Shown here: positions 25,027 to 32,793 of the stretch, in pieces | Position numbering within the stretch: position 1 is the stretch's first letter | Layout of the letters: every line of letters starts with the position of its first letter | Origin: Sphingopyxis sp. LC81 | GTDB lineage: Bacteria > Pseudomonadota > Alphaproteobacteria > Sphingomonadales > Sphingomonadaceae | Direction: 5' to 3' | DNA length: 49,492 nucleotides | Assembly: GCF_000756375.1 (NCBI RefSeq) | Contig: NZ_JNFD01000043.1 | Span: 1-49,492 of the forward strand | The notes under the pieces: generated by a model | What the model was told of the DNA's origin: nothing | What the model saw: the letters and a program-made list of their open reading frames with translations, nothing else | Database searches by the model: none | Translations under genes and position numbers: made by a program

Positions 25027-25723
25027 TCTGCTGCGCCGGCTGAAACATCGCGGCAATCGTGCCGCCCTTTGTCTTCGCCATCGCCTCGATCCGCTGCCGG
25101 CCCTCATAATAGGGGATGGCGGGATGAGTGGTGCCGCTCTGCTTGAGCCACTGATATTCCGCTGCGCTCAGGCTGGTTTCCTGTGCGATGTAATCGGCAT
25201 ATCCCTCGCGCTGCCAGTTCGGCAGCAGCGCGTTTTCGACAAGGCCCAGCGCGCGGCCGGTCCAGATATGCGTGCGTTCGTGCGCGATCACGCCGCTCAA
25301 TTTCCGTCGCCCGCCGATGGGGCGCCCGTTGAACGCCATGTCGGCCATCGAGTCAGCGCGGTTCACGACGACCGCATCCGACACGATCGTCGAGATCGGG
25401 CGCGTATAGGCAAAGGCGCCGCGCGATGTCAGCGCGAGGATCGTCCAGCGCCATCCGCCGTCGGTGAGGAAGATACGCGTTCCGGCGGGGTCGGATCGGC
25501 CGGTGCGCAAGGTCAGCGCATCGGACCGCGCCAAGATCCGGCGCATGTCATCGGTGCGGAACGGCGTCTCCGAATAAACGCGCGTCGTCCCGATTTCGGC
25601 ATGGTGGGGAAAGGCGAGCAATTGGGGCGCGGCGAGCGCCGACATCCAGAGCGCGAGCGGCAGGCCAAGGGCGAGCGACAGCCCGCGCCGCCGCTTCGCC
25701 TTCGTCTTTCGTTTTTTGTCCAT
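25004..25723 (-). CDS. membrane-anchored HExxH metallopeptidase-like protein
   Basis: This 239-residue protein begins with a basic stretch (KKRKTKAKRRR), followed by one hydrophobic segment (about 14-31), a likely signal anchor. The motif HERTH in GVIAHERTHIWTGRALG is an HExxH zinc-binding site, and EGYADYIA downstream provides a candidate third ligand. This is typical of small bacterial gluzincin-like proteins. It starts eight bases after the M20-like gene on the same strand, suggesting an operon. Its last 23 bases overlap the convergent DUF481 gene. The substrate is unknown. Confidence 0.78.
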   Translation of the reverse strand: MDKKRKTKAKRRRGLSLALGLPLALWMSALAAPQLLAFPHHAEIGTTRVYSETPFRTDDMRRILARSDALTLRTGRSDPAGTRIFLTDGGWRWTILALTSRGAFAYTRPISTIVSDAVVVNRADSMADMAFNGRPIGGRRKLSGVIAHERTHIWTGRALGLVENALLPNWQREGYADYIAQETSLSAAEYQWLKQSGTTHPAIPYYEGRQRIEAMAKTKGGTIAAMFQPAQQTRTRTPA

Positions 25724-25731
25724 GTTGCGAC

Positions 25732-27267
25732 CTATTTGATCGCCGCCAGCACATAGAGGAATTCGGCGAAGCCCATCGTCGCGTCGACCAGCCCCGCGAC
25801 CTTCGGATTGGTCGAATCGATCAGGAAATATTCGTCGGGGGCGTGCGCGCCCGAGCCGTGACCGATGCCGAAATGCGCCGCGGGGATCGACACCGGCGGC
25901 GCGGTGAAGGTCGATCCCGGCCAGCTGCCCGCCATCCGCGGGTTGAGGCTCGTCGCGACACCGAGCTTCTTGTAGGTCGCGAGTTCCGAGCGGATGAGGC
26001 GGCTGTCCTCGGCAACCTCGGTCGGATCGTAACCGCCTGATACATTGACCTCGACATCGGTGAAGCCATGCTTGTCGAGATGCGCGCGCAGCTTCTTCTC
26101 GGCCTCGGCGCGCGTCTGGTTGGGAACGAGCCGGAGGTCGAGCTTCGCGACCGCCTTGCCGGGCAGCACGGTCTTGCCGCCGGGGCCGGTGTAGCCCGCA
26201 ACGAGCCCCTCGATATTGACCGTCGGTTCCTGCGCGAGGCGGATCAGCGCGTCGTCAAAGGACAGGTTGTCGATCCAGTGAGTGACGCCGAGCGCCGCCT
26301 TCTGCTGCGCCTCGTCGCCGGCCTTTGCCGCTTCGCGGATCAGCGATTTTTCGCGGTCGGTGAGCGGACGGACATTTTCGAACCAGCCCTCGATCGCCGG
26401 CTTATTGCCACCCTCGGTAACAAGCGTCTGGAGCGCTTGCACCAGCCGCCATGCGGGCGAATCGACCATCGCCTTCAGGCTCGAATGCACGTCGCCTTTC
26501 GGTCCGCGGCCCCACTTCTCGCCGCTCGCGACCAGTTCGAGTTCGATGATCCCCTTCGATCCCAGGTTGACCGTGACGTTGCCCGTCTTGCCCTGCGAGG
26601 CGAAGGGGATGAAGATTCCCTCGCACTTCTTCAGCGCGGCGAGGATGTTCGGCTTGGTCGCGATCTGGCGGAAGTGCGGCGATCCGATCTCTTCCTCGCC
26701 CTCGCACACGAGCACGATGTTGACCGGCAGCTTGCGCCCCGCGGCGCGGATCGCGTGGAGCGCGGCGAGGAAGGTCGCCTCGGGCCCCTTCTGGTTCACC
26801 GCGCCGCGGCCCATGATCGCCTGCCCGAAACCGGGGCGCTCGACCATCTTGCCCTCGAGCGGCGGCGACGACCATTCGGCGGGGTCGAATTGTTTGACGT
26901 CATACATGAAATAGATACCGAGCGTGCGCTTGGCGCCGACGTCGATCGTCCCGAACACCCCGGGGTGGCCGTCGGTGGGCACGATCTCGACATTGGTGAA
27001 GCCCGCGTCTTTCGCGAGTTCGGCCATATAGGCCGCGCCTTCGGGCATGCTGCGGTTTTCGGCAGCGATCGAGGGCAGGGCGATCCAGTCGCGGATGCGC
27101 TTGATCGACGCGTCCTTGCCCGCCTCGGCGGCCTTGCGGATATCCGTCATCGTCCCCGACTGCGCCCAGAGCGGAACAGGCTGCATGAACGCGGCGCCCG
27201 CCCCCAGCATCGCGGTGCCGCGCAACATGTCGCGGCGGTTCAGTCGGTTAAGCTCACGGAAATCCAT
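25732..27267 (-). CDS. exported M20-family protein with altered metal-binding residues (Tat signal)
   Basis: The ATG at 27267 has AGGGGA six bases upstream; an adjacent ATG at 27270 is closer to it. The 511-residue product starts with a twin-arginine signal (NRRDMLRG with R11-R12), so it is exported folded. The fold is clearly M20, with GRGA, GEEEIGSP, GDVHSS and GSGAHAPDE. Two motifs differ from active members: the usual GHYDV is FMYDV (M121 in place of His), and the usual GRGxxDDKG is GRGAVNQKG (N158-Q159 in place of Asp-Asp). The di-zinc centre therefore cannot be canonical. It may be a different metal enzyme or a binding protein. A 16-base palindrome precedes it. Confidence 0.88.
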   Translation of the reverse strand: MDFRELNRLNRRDMLRGTAMLGAGAAFMQPVPLWAQSGTMTDIRKAAEAGKDASIKRIRDWIALPSIAAENRSMPEGAAYMAELAKDAGFTNVEIVPTDGHPGVFGTIDVGAKRTLGIYFMYDVKQFDPAEWSSPPLEGKMVERPGFGQAIMGRGAVNQKGPEATFLAALHAIRAAGRKLPVNIVLVCEGEEEIGSPHFRQIATKPNILAALKKCEGIFIPFASQGKTGNVTVNLGSKGIIELELVASGEKWGRGPKGDVHSSLKAMVDSPAWRLVQALQTLVTEGGNKPAIEGWFENVRPLTDREKSLIREAAKAGDEAQQKAALGVTHWIDNLSFDDALIRLAQEPTVNIEGLVAGYTGPGGKTVLPGKAVAKLDLRLVPNQTRAEAEKKLRAHLDKHGFTDVEVNVSGGYDPTEVAEDSRLIRSELATYKKLGVATSLNPRMAGSWPGSTFTAPPVSIPAAHFGIGHGSGAHAPDEYFLIDSTNPKVAGLVDATMGFAEFLYVLAAIK

Positions 27268-27283
27268 CATAAGTCCCCTGCCT

Positions 27284-27299
27284 GCTTTGTATACGAAGC
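27284..27299. promoter_or_regulatory. palindromic operator upstream of the M20-like gene (GntR-type)
   Basis: GCTTTGTATACGAAGC is symmetrical in seven of eight base pairs, with a GTATAC centre. It lies 17-32 bases before the start codon at 27267. TTGTATACAA-like sites are typical of GntR-family regulators, so a repressor of this class is suggested. No GntR gene is in the window. Confidence 0.45.
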
Positions 27300-27424
27300 A
27301 ATGTGCCGAATCGGCGGCGAAACGCAAGCGCGTGTCGGGGACTTACCGTTACAGGTGGGGCTAGCGTCGATTTTCGCGGCGCAGGAAGGTCCGTTGCCTC
27401 GCCGCCGCCACTTTTTGCGGGCGG

Positions 27425-27901
27425 TCAGCGAAACTCATGCCGCGCGTCGCTGCCAAGCGTAAGTTCGACAAAATCGACCAAAACCAACCCAGCGCGCCGC
27501 TCCCTGCTGGCACTCCACAGCAGCAAGATCAGAGCAACGGCGCATAGGGCCAGCATCATTGCGGCGGACGGGCCCATCTGGCCATCACGGTATAATCCTG
27601 CTGCGACCACCGCAAGCAACACCCCGGTGAGGGCTAGGTAGAGCATGCCGTTGATGTCAGAACCAGACCGGCCGGCGATCCGGCAGCCCATTCCGTCATC
27701 GCGAATCCGGCCGATCAGCATCGGACCCTGACTCTGGACAACGCTGCTCCACAAACAGATGAAGCGGCCGACAATGAAGCCGCGCGGACCGTCGGACGGA
27801 TCATACCAAGGCTGTTTGCATTGCCGGATGCGGCGTTTGCTTTCGGCGAGATCGAGCGGCGTCCGCAGTTCAAAGGCAAAGCCAAAGGGACGAAAGGCCA
27901 T
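27425..27901 (-). CDS. small membrane protein of unknown function, tight behind fumarase
   Basis: This 158-residue protein starts four bases after the fumarase stop codon in the same frame. It has two adjacent hydrophobic segments (MLYLALTGVLLAVVAAG and MLALCAVALILLLW) near residues 86-130 and otherwise polar ends. I recognise no family. Its base composition is a little less GC-rich than its neighbours, and it might have been acquired or evolve fast. Its position suggests co-transcription with fumarase, but no functional link is evident. Confidence 0.65.
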   Translation of the reverse strand: MAFRPFGFAFELRTPLDLAESKRRIRQCKQPWYDPSDGPRGFIVGRFICLWSSVVQSQGPMLIGRIRDDGMGCRIAGRSGSDINGMLYLALTGVLLAVVAAGLYRDGQMGPSAAMMLALCAVALILLLWSASRERRAGLVLVDFVELTLGSDARHEFR

Positions 27902-27904
27902 GCC

Positions 27905-29428
27905 TTATGCCCGCTCCAGCAGCCCCTCGTCGGCGATGCGTTTCTGCCACAGCTTCGGCGCGTTGACGTGGACATTCTGGCCTTCGCTGTCGACCGCGAC
28001 GGTGACGGGGAAGTCCTGGACCTCGAACTCGTAGATCGCCTCCATGCCAAGGTCTGCGAAGCCGACGACCTTCGACCCCTTGATAGCGCGCGCGACGAGA
28101 TACGCCGCGCCGCCGACTGCCATGAGGTAGGCGCTTTTGTGCTTGGCGATCGCCTGCGTCGCGGCGGGGCCGCGCTCGGCCTTGCCGACACAGGCGAGCA
28201 AGCCCTGATCCAGCATCATGTCCATGAACTTGTCCATGCGCGTCGCGGTCGTGGGACCCGCGGGGCCGACGATTTCCTCGCCGACCGGATCGACCGGGCC
28301 GACATAATAGATGACGCGGCCCTTGAACTCGACGGGCAGCTCTTCGCCCTTCGCGAGCATGTCGGCGATGCGCTTGTGCGCGGCGTCGCGGCCGGTGAGC
28401 ATCTTGCCGTTGAGGAGGATGCGGTCGCCCTGTTTCCAGCTCGCGACCACCTCGGGCGTGAGATTATCGAGGTCGACGCGGATCGCGGCCTTGTCGGGCG
28501 CCCAGTCGATCTGCGGATAGTCGGCGAGCACCGGCGGTTCGAGGAAGGCCGGGCCGCTGCCGTCGAGCGTCACATGCGCGTGGCGCGTCGCGGCGCAGTT
28601 CGGGATCATCGCGACGGGCTTCGACGCGGCGTGCGTCGGCCAGTCCGCAATCTTGATGTCGAGAACGGTCGCGAGGCCGCCGAGCCCCTGCGCGCCGATG
28701 CCGAGCGCGTTGACCTTTTCATACAGCTCGATGCGCAATTCTTCGGTCGGATTGCTCGGCCCGCGCGCGAGCAGCTCGGTCATGTCGATCGGGTCCATCA
28801 GCGATTGCTTGGCGAGCAGCATCGCCTTTTCGGCGGTGCCGCCGATGCCGATGCCGAGCATGCCGGGCGGGCACCAGCCGGCGCCCATCTGCGGGACCAT
28901 TTCAAGCACCCAGTCGACGATCGAATCCGACGGGTTCATCATCTTGAACTTCGACTTATTCTCGCTGCCGCCGCCCTTCGCGGCGACGTCGATATGGACC
29001 TTCGCGCCGGGAACCATCTCGACGTTGAGCACCGACGGCGTGTTGTCCTTGGTGTTGACGCGGCTGAACGCGGGGTCGGCGAGGATCGAGGCGCGGAGCT
29101 TGTTGTCGGGGTGGAGATACGCCTTGCGCACGCCCTCGTCGACGACCTGCTGCAGGCTGCGGGGGCTGTCGAGGCGGCAGTCCATGCCCCATTTGATGAA
29201 GACGGTGACGATGCCCGTGTCCTGGCAGATCGGGCGATGCCCTTCGGCGCACATGCGGCTGTTCGAGAGGATCTGCGCCATCGCGTCCTTCGCCGCGGGC
29301 GACACTTCGCGTTCATACGCGGCGCCCAGCGCGCGGATATAGTCCATCGGATGAAAATAGCTGATGTACTGGAGCGCGTCGGCGATCGTTTCGATGAGGT
29401 CGTCTTCGCGGATGATCACGGTGTTCAT
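27905..29428 (-). CDS. fumA: class I (iron-sulphur) fumarate hydratase
   Basis: This 507-residue protein is a class I fumarase, which interconverts fumarate and malate in the citric acid cycle using a [4Fe-4S] cluster. The three cluster cysteines are visible as C68 (PICQDTG), C186 (GWCPPG) and C278 (IPNCAATRH). The C-terminal domain contains GPTTATRMD and the ending of the family. AAGGG precedes the ATG. The class I enzyme is oxygen-sensitive. I cannot exclude specificity for a related hydroxy acid, but the full-length match to the fumarase pattern is strong. Confidence 0.95.
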   Translation of the reverse strand: MNTVIIREDDLIETIADALQYISYFHPMDYIRALGAAYEREVSPAAKDAMAQILSNSRMCAEGHRPICQDTGIVTVFIKWGMDCRLDSPRSLQQVVDEGVRKAYLHPDNKLRASILADPAFSRVNTKDNTPSVLNVEMVPGAKVHIDVAAKGGGSENKSKFKMMNPSDSIVDWVLEMVPQMGAGWCPPGMLGIGIGGTAEKAMLLAKQSLMDPIDMTELLARGPSNPTEELRIELYEKVNALGIGAQGLGGLATVLDIKIADWPTHAASKPVAMIPNCAATRHAHVTLDGSGPAFLEPPVLADYPQIDWAPDKAAIRVDLDNLTPEVVASWKQGDRILLNGKMLTGRDAAHKRIADMLAKGEELPVEFKGRVIYYVGPVDPVGEEIVGPAGPTTATRMDKFMDMMLDQGLLACVGKAERGPAATQAIAKHKSAYLMAVGGAAYLVARAIKGSKVVGFADLGMEAIYEFEVQDFPVTVAVDSEGQNVHVNAPKLWQKRIADEGLLERA

Positions 29429-29497
29429 GTGCAGCCCTTCGCCCTTTTGCAGGATTCGCGGCCTCCCTAGACCTGCACGGCCGGGGTGGACAAGGGG

Positions 29498-30337
29498 TCA
29501 GGTGCGGCGGCGGCCGAAGACGCGGCGCGTCGGTGAGGCGGGTTGTGGTTCGTCGGACACGGGGACCGCCGTCCCCAAATCGACAAGCGGGCGTTTGCGG
29601 ATAAGCGCCTGCCAACTGCCTACAGCGGCGAGCGCAAGGAGCAGAAGCCAGCCGCCCGCCGCCGAGGGGATCAGCGCCCAGGCGAAGGCGGCGGGGGTGA
29701 TGATCGCCATCACCGTCGGGATCGCGGCGAGGATCGCGATCGTCCCGAACAGCGCCCACCAGCGCCCGATCTGCGTCGCCGCCGCGCCGATCACGACATT
29801 GGTCGCGGCAAGCAGCAGGAACTTGGCGGCAACGGGATAGGGCAGGCTCGCCATTGCGGGCGAATAGTCGCCGAGCGTGAAAGCGGCCTGGATGTCGAAG
29901 AGCAGGTAATTCTCCCACGCGTCGCATAGCGCCGCGGCGACCGGCAGCACGGCGGCGGCAAGAAGCGCGCGGAGGCGAAGCTCGTGCCACAGCGCGATGC
30001 AGCCGCTGGCGAGGAAGCTGGCGTAGAGCAGCATATAGAGATAGTCGCGCTCGTTGCCGGTCCGCATCGCGGCGAGGCGCGTGACCTGCTCGGGATCGGT
30101 ATAGAAGCCGAAGATCGCTTCGAGGTCGGCCTGCCCGCCGGCGAACTCGAAAGCGAGTACGGGGGCGCCATAGCCGGGCGCGATGTCATGGCCCGTTTGC
30201 GGGAAGACCTGACCCAGATACAGGCCGAAAAGCAGCGTCGCGATGCCGAACGCCAAGCTCCAATACCAAGCGCGCGTCGGTGCGGGCGGCCGCGTCCGCT
30301 GCGTTTCGATCCAATGCTGGAGCCCCCCGATCGGCAT
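29498..30337 (-). CDS. multi-pass inner-membrane protein of unknown function
   Basis: This 279-residue protein has about six hydrophobic segments (first near 27-44, the rest between about 98 and 240), separated by short loops. A larger loop of about 45-95 (ETGHDIAPGYG, GNERDYLYM) is likely periplasmic. It ends with a basic tail (TRRVFGRRRT). I recognise no family. It lies between zur and fumarase on the same strand, 31 bases after the zur stop, so it may share the zur transcript. Whether it is a transporter is unknown. Confidence 0.78.
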   Translation of the reverse strand: MPIGGLQHWIETQRTRPPAPTRAWYWSLAFGIATLLFGLYLGQVFPQTGHDIAPGYGAPVLAFEFAGGQADLEAIFGFYTDPEQVTRLAAMRTGNERDYLYMLLYASFLASGCIALWHELRLRALLAAAVLPVAAALCDAWENYLLFDIQAAFTLGDYSPAMASLPYPVAAKFLLLAATNVVIGAAATQIGRWWALFGTIAILAAIPTVMAIITPAAFAWALIPSAAGGWLLLLALAAVGSWQALIRKRPLVDLGTAVPVSDEPQPASPTRRVFGRRRT

Positions 30338-30368
30338 CTAGCCGTCCGGTGGAGCGCGCTCGCTCACC

Positions 30369-30833
30369 TTATTGGCACTCGGCGCATTTGCCGCGCACTT
30401 CGATCACCGGGCGCTCGGCGGCGAAGCCTGTCGCCTCGGCCGCGGCGCGGACGCCGCCTGAAATCTTGTCGTTGTCGACATGCACCGCGGTGCCGCACGT
30501 GTCGCAGATCAGGAAGATGCAGTCGTGGAGGCAGCCGGGGTGGCTGTTCGCGACAAAGGCGTTCGCGCTCTCGACGCGGCGGACGAGGTTGTTGGCCACG
30601 AACAGGTCGAGGATGCGATAGACGCTGTTCGGCGCGACGCGCTTGCCGCGTTTTTGCGAGACGATGTCGGCGATTTCATAGGCGCTCGCGGGCTTGCCGA
30701 TTTCGGCGACCGCGTCGAAAATCTGCGAACGCATGTCGGTCCAGGCTTCGCCCGCGCCCTCGAGCGCCGCCTGCGCCGCCTTGGCGAGCGAGGCGCCGCT
30801 GGCCTCGACGTGCGGATGATCATGCTTGCCCAT
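30369..30833 (-). CDS. zur: Fur family transcriptional regulator, Zur-like
   Basis: This 154-residue protein has the Fur-family winged helix (about 35-90: SAYEIADIVSQ, NSVYRILDLFV) and a C-terminal dimerisation/metal domain. Structural zinc is indicated by C110-DT-C113 and C150-AE-C153. The His-rich N-terminus (GKHDHPHVE) and HPGCLHDC fit a zinc sensor, so I call it Zur-like rather than Fur, though a peroxide or iron sensor cannot be excluded from sequence alone. GAGGAAA precedes the ATG. A MerC-like gene lies 101 bases upstream on the same strand, and a Zur-box-like sequence lies beyond it. Confidence 0.85.
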   Translation of the reverse strand: MGKHDHPHVEASGASLAKAAQAALEGAGEAWTDMRSQIFDAVAEIGKPASAYEIADIVSQKRGKRVAPNSVYRILDLFVANNLVRRVESANAFVANSHPGCLHDCIFLICDTCGTAVHVDNDKISGGVRAAAEATGFAAERPVIEVRGKCAECQ

Positions 30834-30934
30834 TGGCGTTTCCTCAGGCGTGGGAAATCCCGCGCTAACTATCGTCGCAATGTAGGCTGTTTAGGGGGCG
30901 CCCGCAAGTTGCGGACATCTCCGATGCGGTGGGA

Positions 30935-31369
30935 TCAGTGCCGCGCGCGGCGGTTGAGGTCGTGACCCAGGGCGACGACCGCGACGCCGATCATCGTCGC
31001 GATCACTTCGCTGCCGTCGTGCGGCCGCGACAGCGCGCCCGCCATCATGCCGAGCCCGAAGCTACCGACCGCGAAGGGCATCATATAGCCGTGGCTGAGC
31101 ACGCCCGAAACGAGCGTGATCAGGGCAAAGCCGATCGCGATGATCAGCCCGATCTCGTGGAACAGGTGATTGTCGAGAAACACCCCGCCGACCGAGGCGA
31201 TCGAGGCGAAAAAGATCGTCGTCGCGAGGCAGTGGACGAGGCACAGCCCCGACAATCCCATCGCCAGCTGGTCGCCGCTCAAGGAGGTCAGCGGACGCGA
31301 ATCGCGCGCAGCCCGAACCACCGCGCCGAGGCGCGTCAGGGCAGGGGCATGGCTGGCGACGTGCGTCAC
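30935..31369 (-). CDS. MerC-domain membrane protein
   Basis: The GTG at 31369 is preferred because GGAGA lies five bases before it; an ATG at 31462 would give an unrelated basic extension and would run through the candidate operator. The 144-residue product has about four membrane helices. The MerC signature GLCLVHCL carries C43 and C47 in the first helix, and HGYMMPFAVG and HDLNRR follow. MerC proteins move mercury or related metal ions across the inner membrane. Next to a Zur-like gene and a possible Zur box, a role with zinc or a soft metal is as likely as mercury. No other mer genes are present. Confidence 0.8.
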   Translation of the reverse strand: MTHVASHAPALTRLGAVVRAARDSRPLTSLSGDQLAMGLSGLCLVHCLATTIFFASIASVGGVFLDNHLFHEIGLIIAIGFALITLVSGVLSHGYMMPFAVGSFGLGMMAGALSRPHDGSEVIATMIGVAVVALGHDLNRRARH

Positions 31370-31399
31370 CCGATTCTCCGTTCGACGATTGCGGCGCTT

Positions 31400-31417
31400 G
31401 ATATGGCATAACATGAC
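31400..31417. promoter_or_regulatory. possible Zur-box upstream of the MerC-like gene
   Basis: GATATGGCATAACATGAC is AT-rich and partly palindromic, and resembles the ATGTTAT/ATAACAT type of half-site bound by Zur proteins. It lies 31-48 bases before the GTG at 31369 and about 90-110 bases from the oppositely oriented OYE gene start. Weak symmetry, so tentative. Confidence 0.35.
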
Positions 31418-31509
31418 CAAGGTTACAACATCACATACGCGAATCTTTTTGACTTGCCTCAAGGGGCCGGTCAGTCCGTTTCATAAGAAAACCAATGGGG
31501 AGGGTGCGC

Positions 31510-32793
31510 ATGAGCCTTTTGTCGGAACCGCTGACGCTGCCCTGCGGCGCGACATTGCCCAACCGGATCGCCAAGGCCGCGATGACCGAGGGGATGGCGA
31601 CCCCCGACGGGCGCCCGACCCCCGAACTCGACCGGCTTTACGGCCTGTGGTCCGACGGTGGCGCGGGGTTGCTGATCGGCGGCAATCTGGTGATCGACCG
31701 CGATCATCTCGAACGGCCGGGCAATGTCGTGATCGACCGTGCGCCCGACGCCGACATGCGCGAGCGTCTCTCGCGCTGGGCAGGTGCCGCAACGCGCGGC
31801 GGCAATCATTTCTGGGCGCAGATCAGCCATAGCGGGCGGCAGACGCCGGCGGTGGTCAACCGCCATCCCAAATCGGCCTCGGACGTCAAGCTCGGGCTGC
31901 CCGGCGGGCAGTTCGGCCAGCCCGAGCCGCTGACTCGCGAAGAAATTAGCGAACTGGTCGATCGCTGGGCGGTGGCGGCAAAGGCATGCCAGGATGCGGG
32001 CTTCACCGGGGTGCAGGTGCACGCCGCGCACGGCTATCTGATGTCGCAGTTCCTGAGCCCGCTTTCGAACCGGCGGACCGACGATTATGGCGGCACCCTC
32101 GAAAATCGGGCGCGTCTGTTGCTCGACGTAATTGCGGCGATCCGCGCGGCGACCGGGCCCGCCTTCCCGATCTCGGTCAAGCTCAACAGCGCCGATTTCC
32201 AGAAGGGCGGCTTCGCGTTCGAGGATAGCCTGACCGTCGCCGGGTGGCTCGAAGCCGCAAGCGTCGACCTGATCGAGATTTCGGGCGGCACCTATGAGCA
32301 GCCGAAGCTGCTCGGGATCGAGGGCATGGAGGAGAGCGCGCCGCAGAATGTCGCGCCGTCGACCCTCGCGCGCGAAGCCTATTTCGTCGATTTCGCGCTG
32401 GCGATGCAGGCGCGGGTGTCGGTGCCGCTGATGGTCACGGGCGGCTTTCGTAGCCGTGCCGCGATGGAGCAGGCGATCGAGCGCGCCGCCGCCGACGTGA
32501 TCGGCCTCGGCCGGCCGATGTGCCTCATGACCGACGCGCCGAAACGGCTGCTCGCGGGCGCCGGGATATTGCCGCGCTATGAGGACGGCCTCGGGCTTGT
32601 TCCCGGCTGGCTCGGCTTCCTCAAGCGCCTCCAGATGGTCAAGGCGATCGACGGCTTCGCGGGCATCTACTGGTTCTACCAGCAGCTCTGGCTGATCGGC
32701 CACAAGGGGCGGATCGACGAAAGACTGAGCGTCTTTTCGGCCTTCCGCACGCTCGAGGCGCGCAACAAGGCGATTATGAAGGCGCGGGGCTAG
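31510..32793 (+). CDS. NADH:flavin oxidoreductase, Old Yellow Enzyme family
   Basis: The ATG at 31510 has GGGGAGGG five bases upstream; an ATG at 31495 is also in frame. The 427-residue TIM-barrel protein has WAQISHSGRQ, VQVHAAHGYLMSQFLSPLSNRRTDDYGG with the paired active-site His region, and the C-terminal flavin-binding GFRSR and GLGRP. The family reduces activated C=C bonds with NAD(P)H through FMN. It is divergent from the MerC-like gene and convergent with fadD, sharing four bases at the stops. Its substrate is not predictable. Confidence 0.92.
   Translation: MSLLSEPLTLPCGATLPNRIAKAAMTEGMATPDGRPTPELDRLYGLWSDGGAGLLIGGNLVIDRDHLERPGNVVIDRAPDADMRERLSRWAGAATRGGNHFWAQISHSGRQTPAVVNRHPKSASDVKLGLPGGQFGQPEPLTREEISELVDRWAVAAKACQDAGFTGVQVHAAHGYLMSQFLSPLSNRRTDDYGGTLENRARLLLDVIAAIRAATGPAFPISVKLNSADFQKGGFAFEDSLTVAGWLEAASVDLIEISGGTYEQPKLLGIEGMEESAPQNVAPSTLAREAYFVDFALAMQARVSVPLMVTGGFRSRAAMEQAIERAAADVIGLGRPMCLMTDAPKRLLAGAGILPRYEDGLGLVPGWLGFLKRLQMVKAIDGFAGIYWFYQQLWLIGHKGRIDERLSVFSAFRTLEARNKAIMKARG

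Noticed and set aside
27821..29470. 549-codon plus-strand open frame opposite fumarase
   Set aside because: The fumarase on the minus strand has all three cluster cysteines; the plus frame is Arg/Asp/His-rich shadow.
30935..31369. Mercury resistance operon
   Set aside because: Only a MerC-domain gene is present; no merR, merT, merP or merA nearby.
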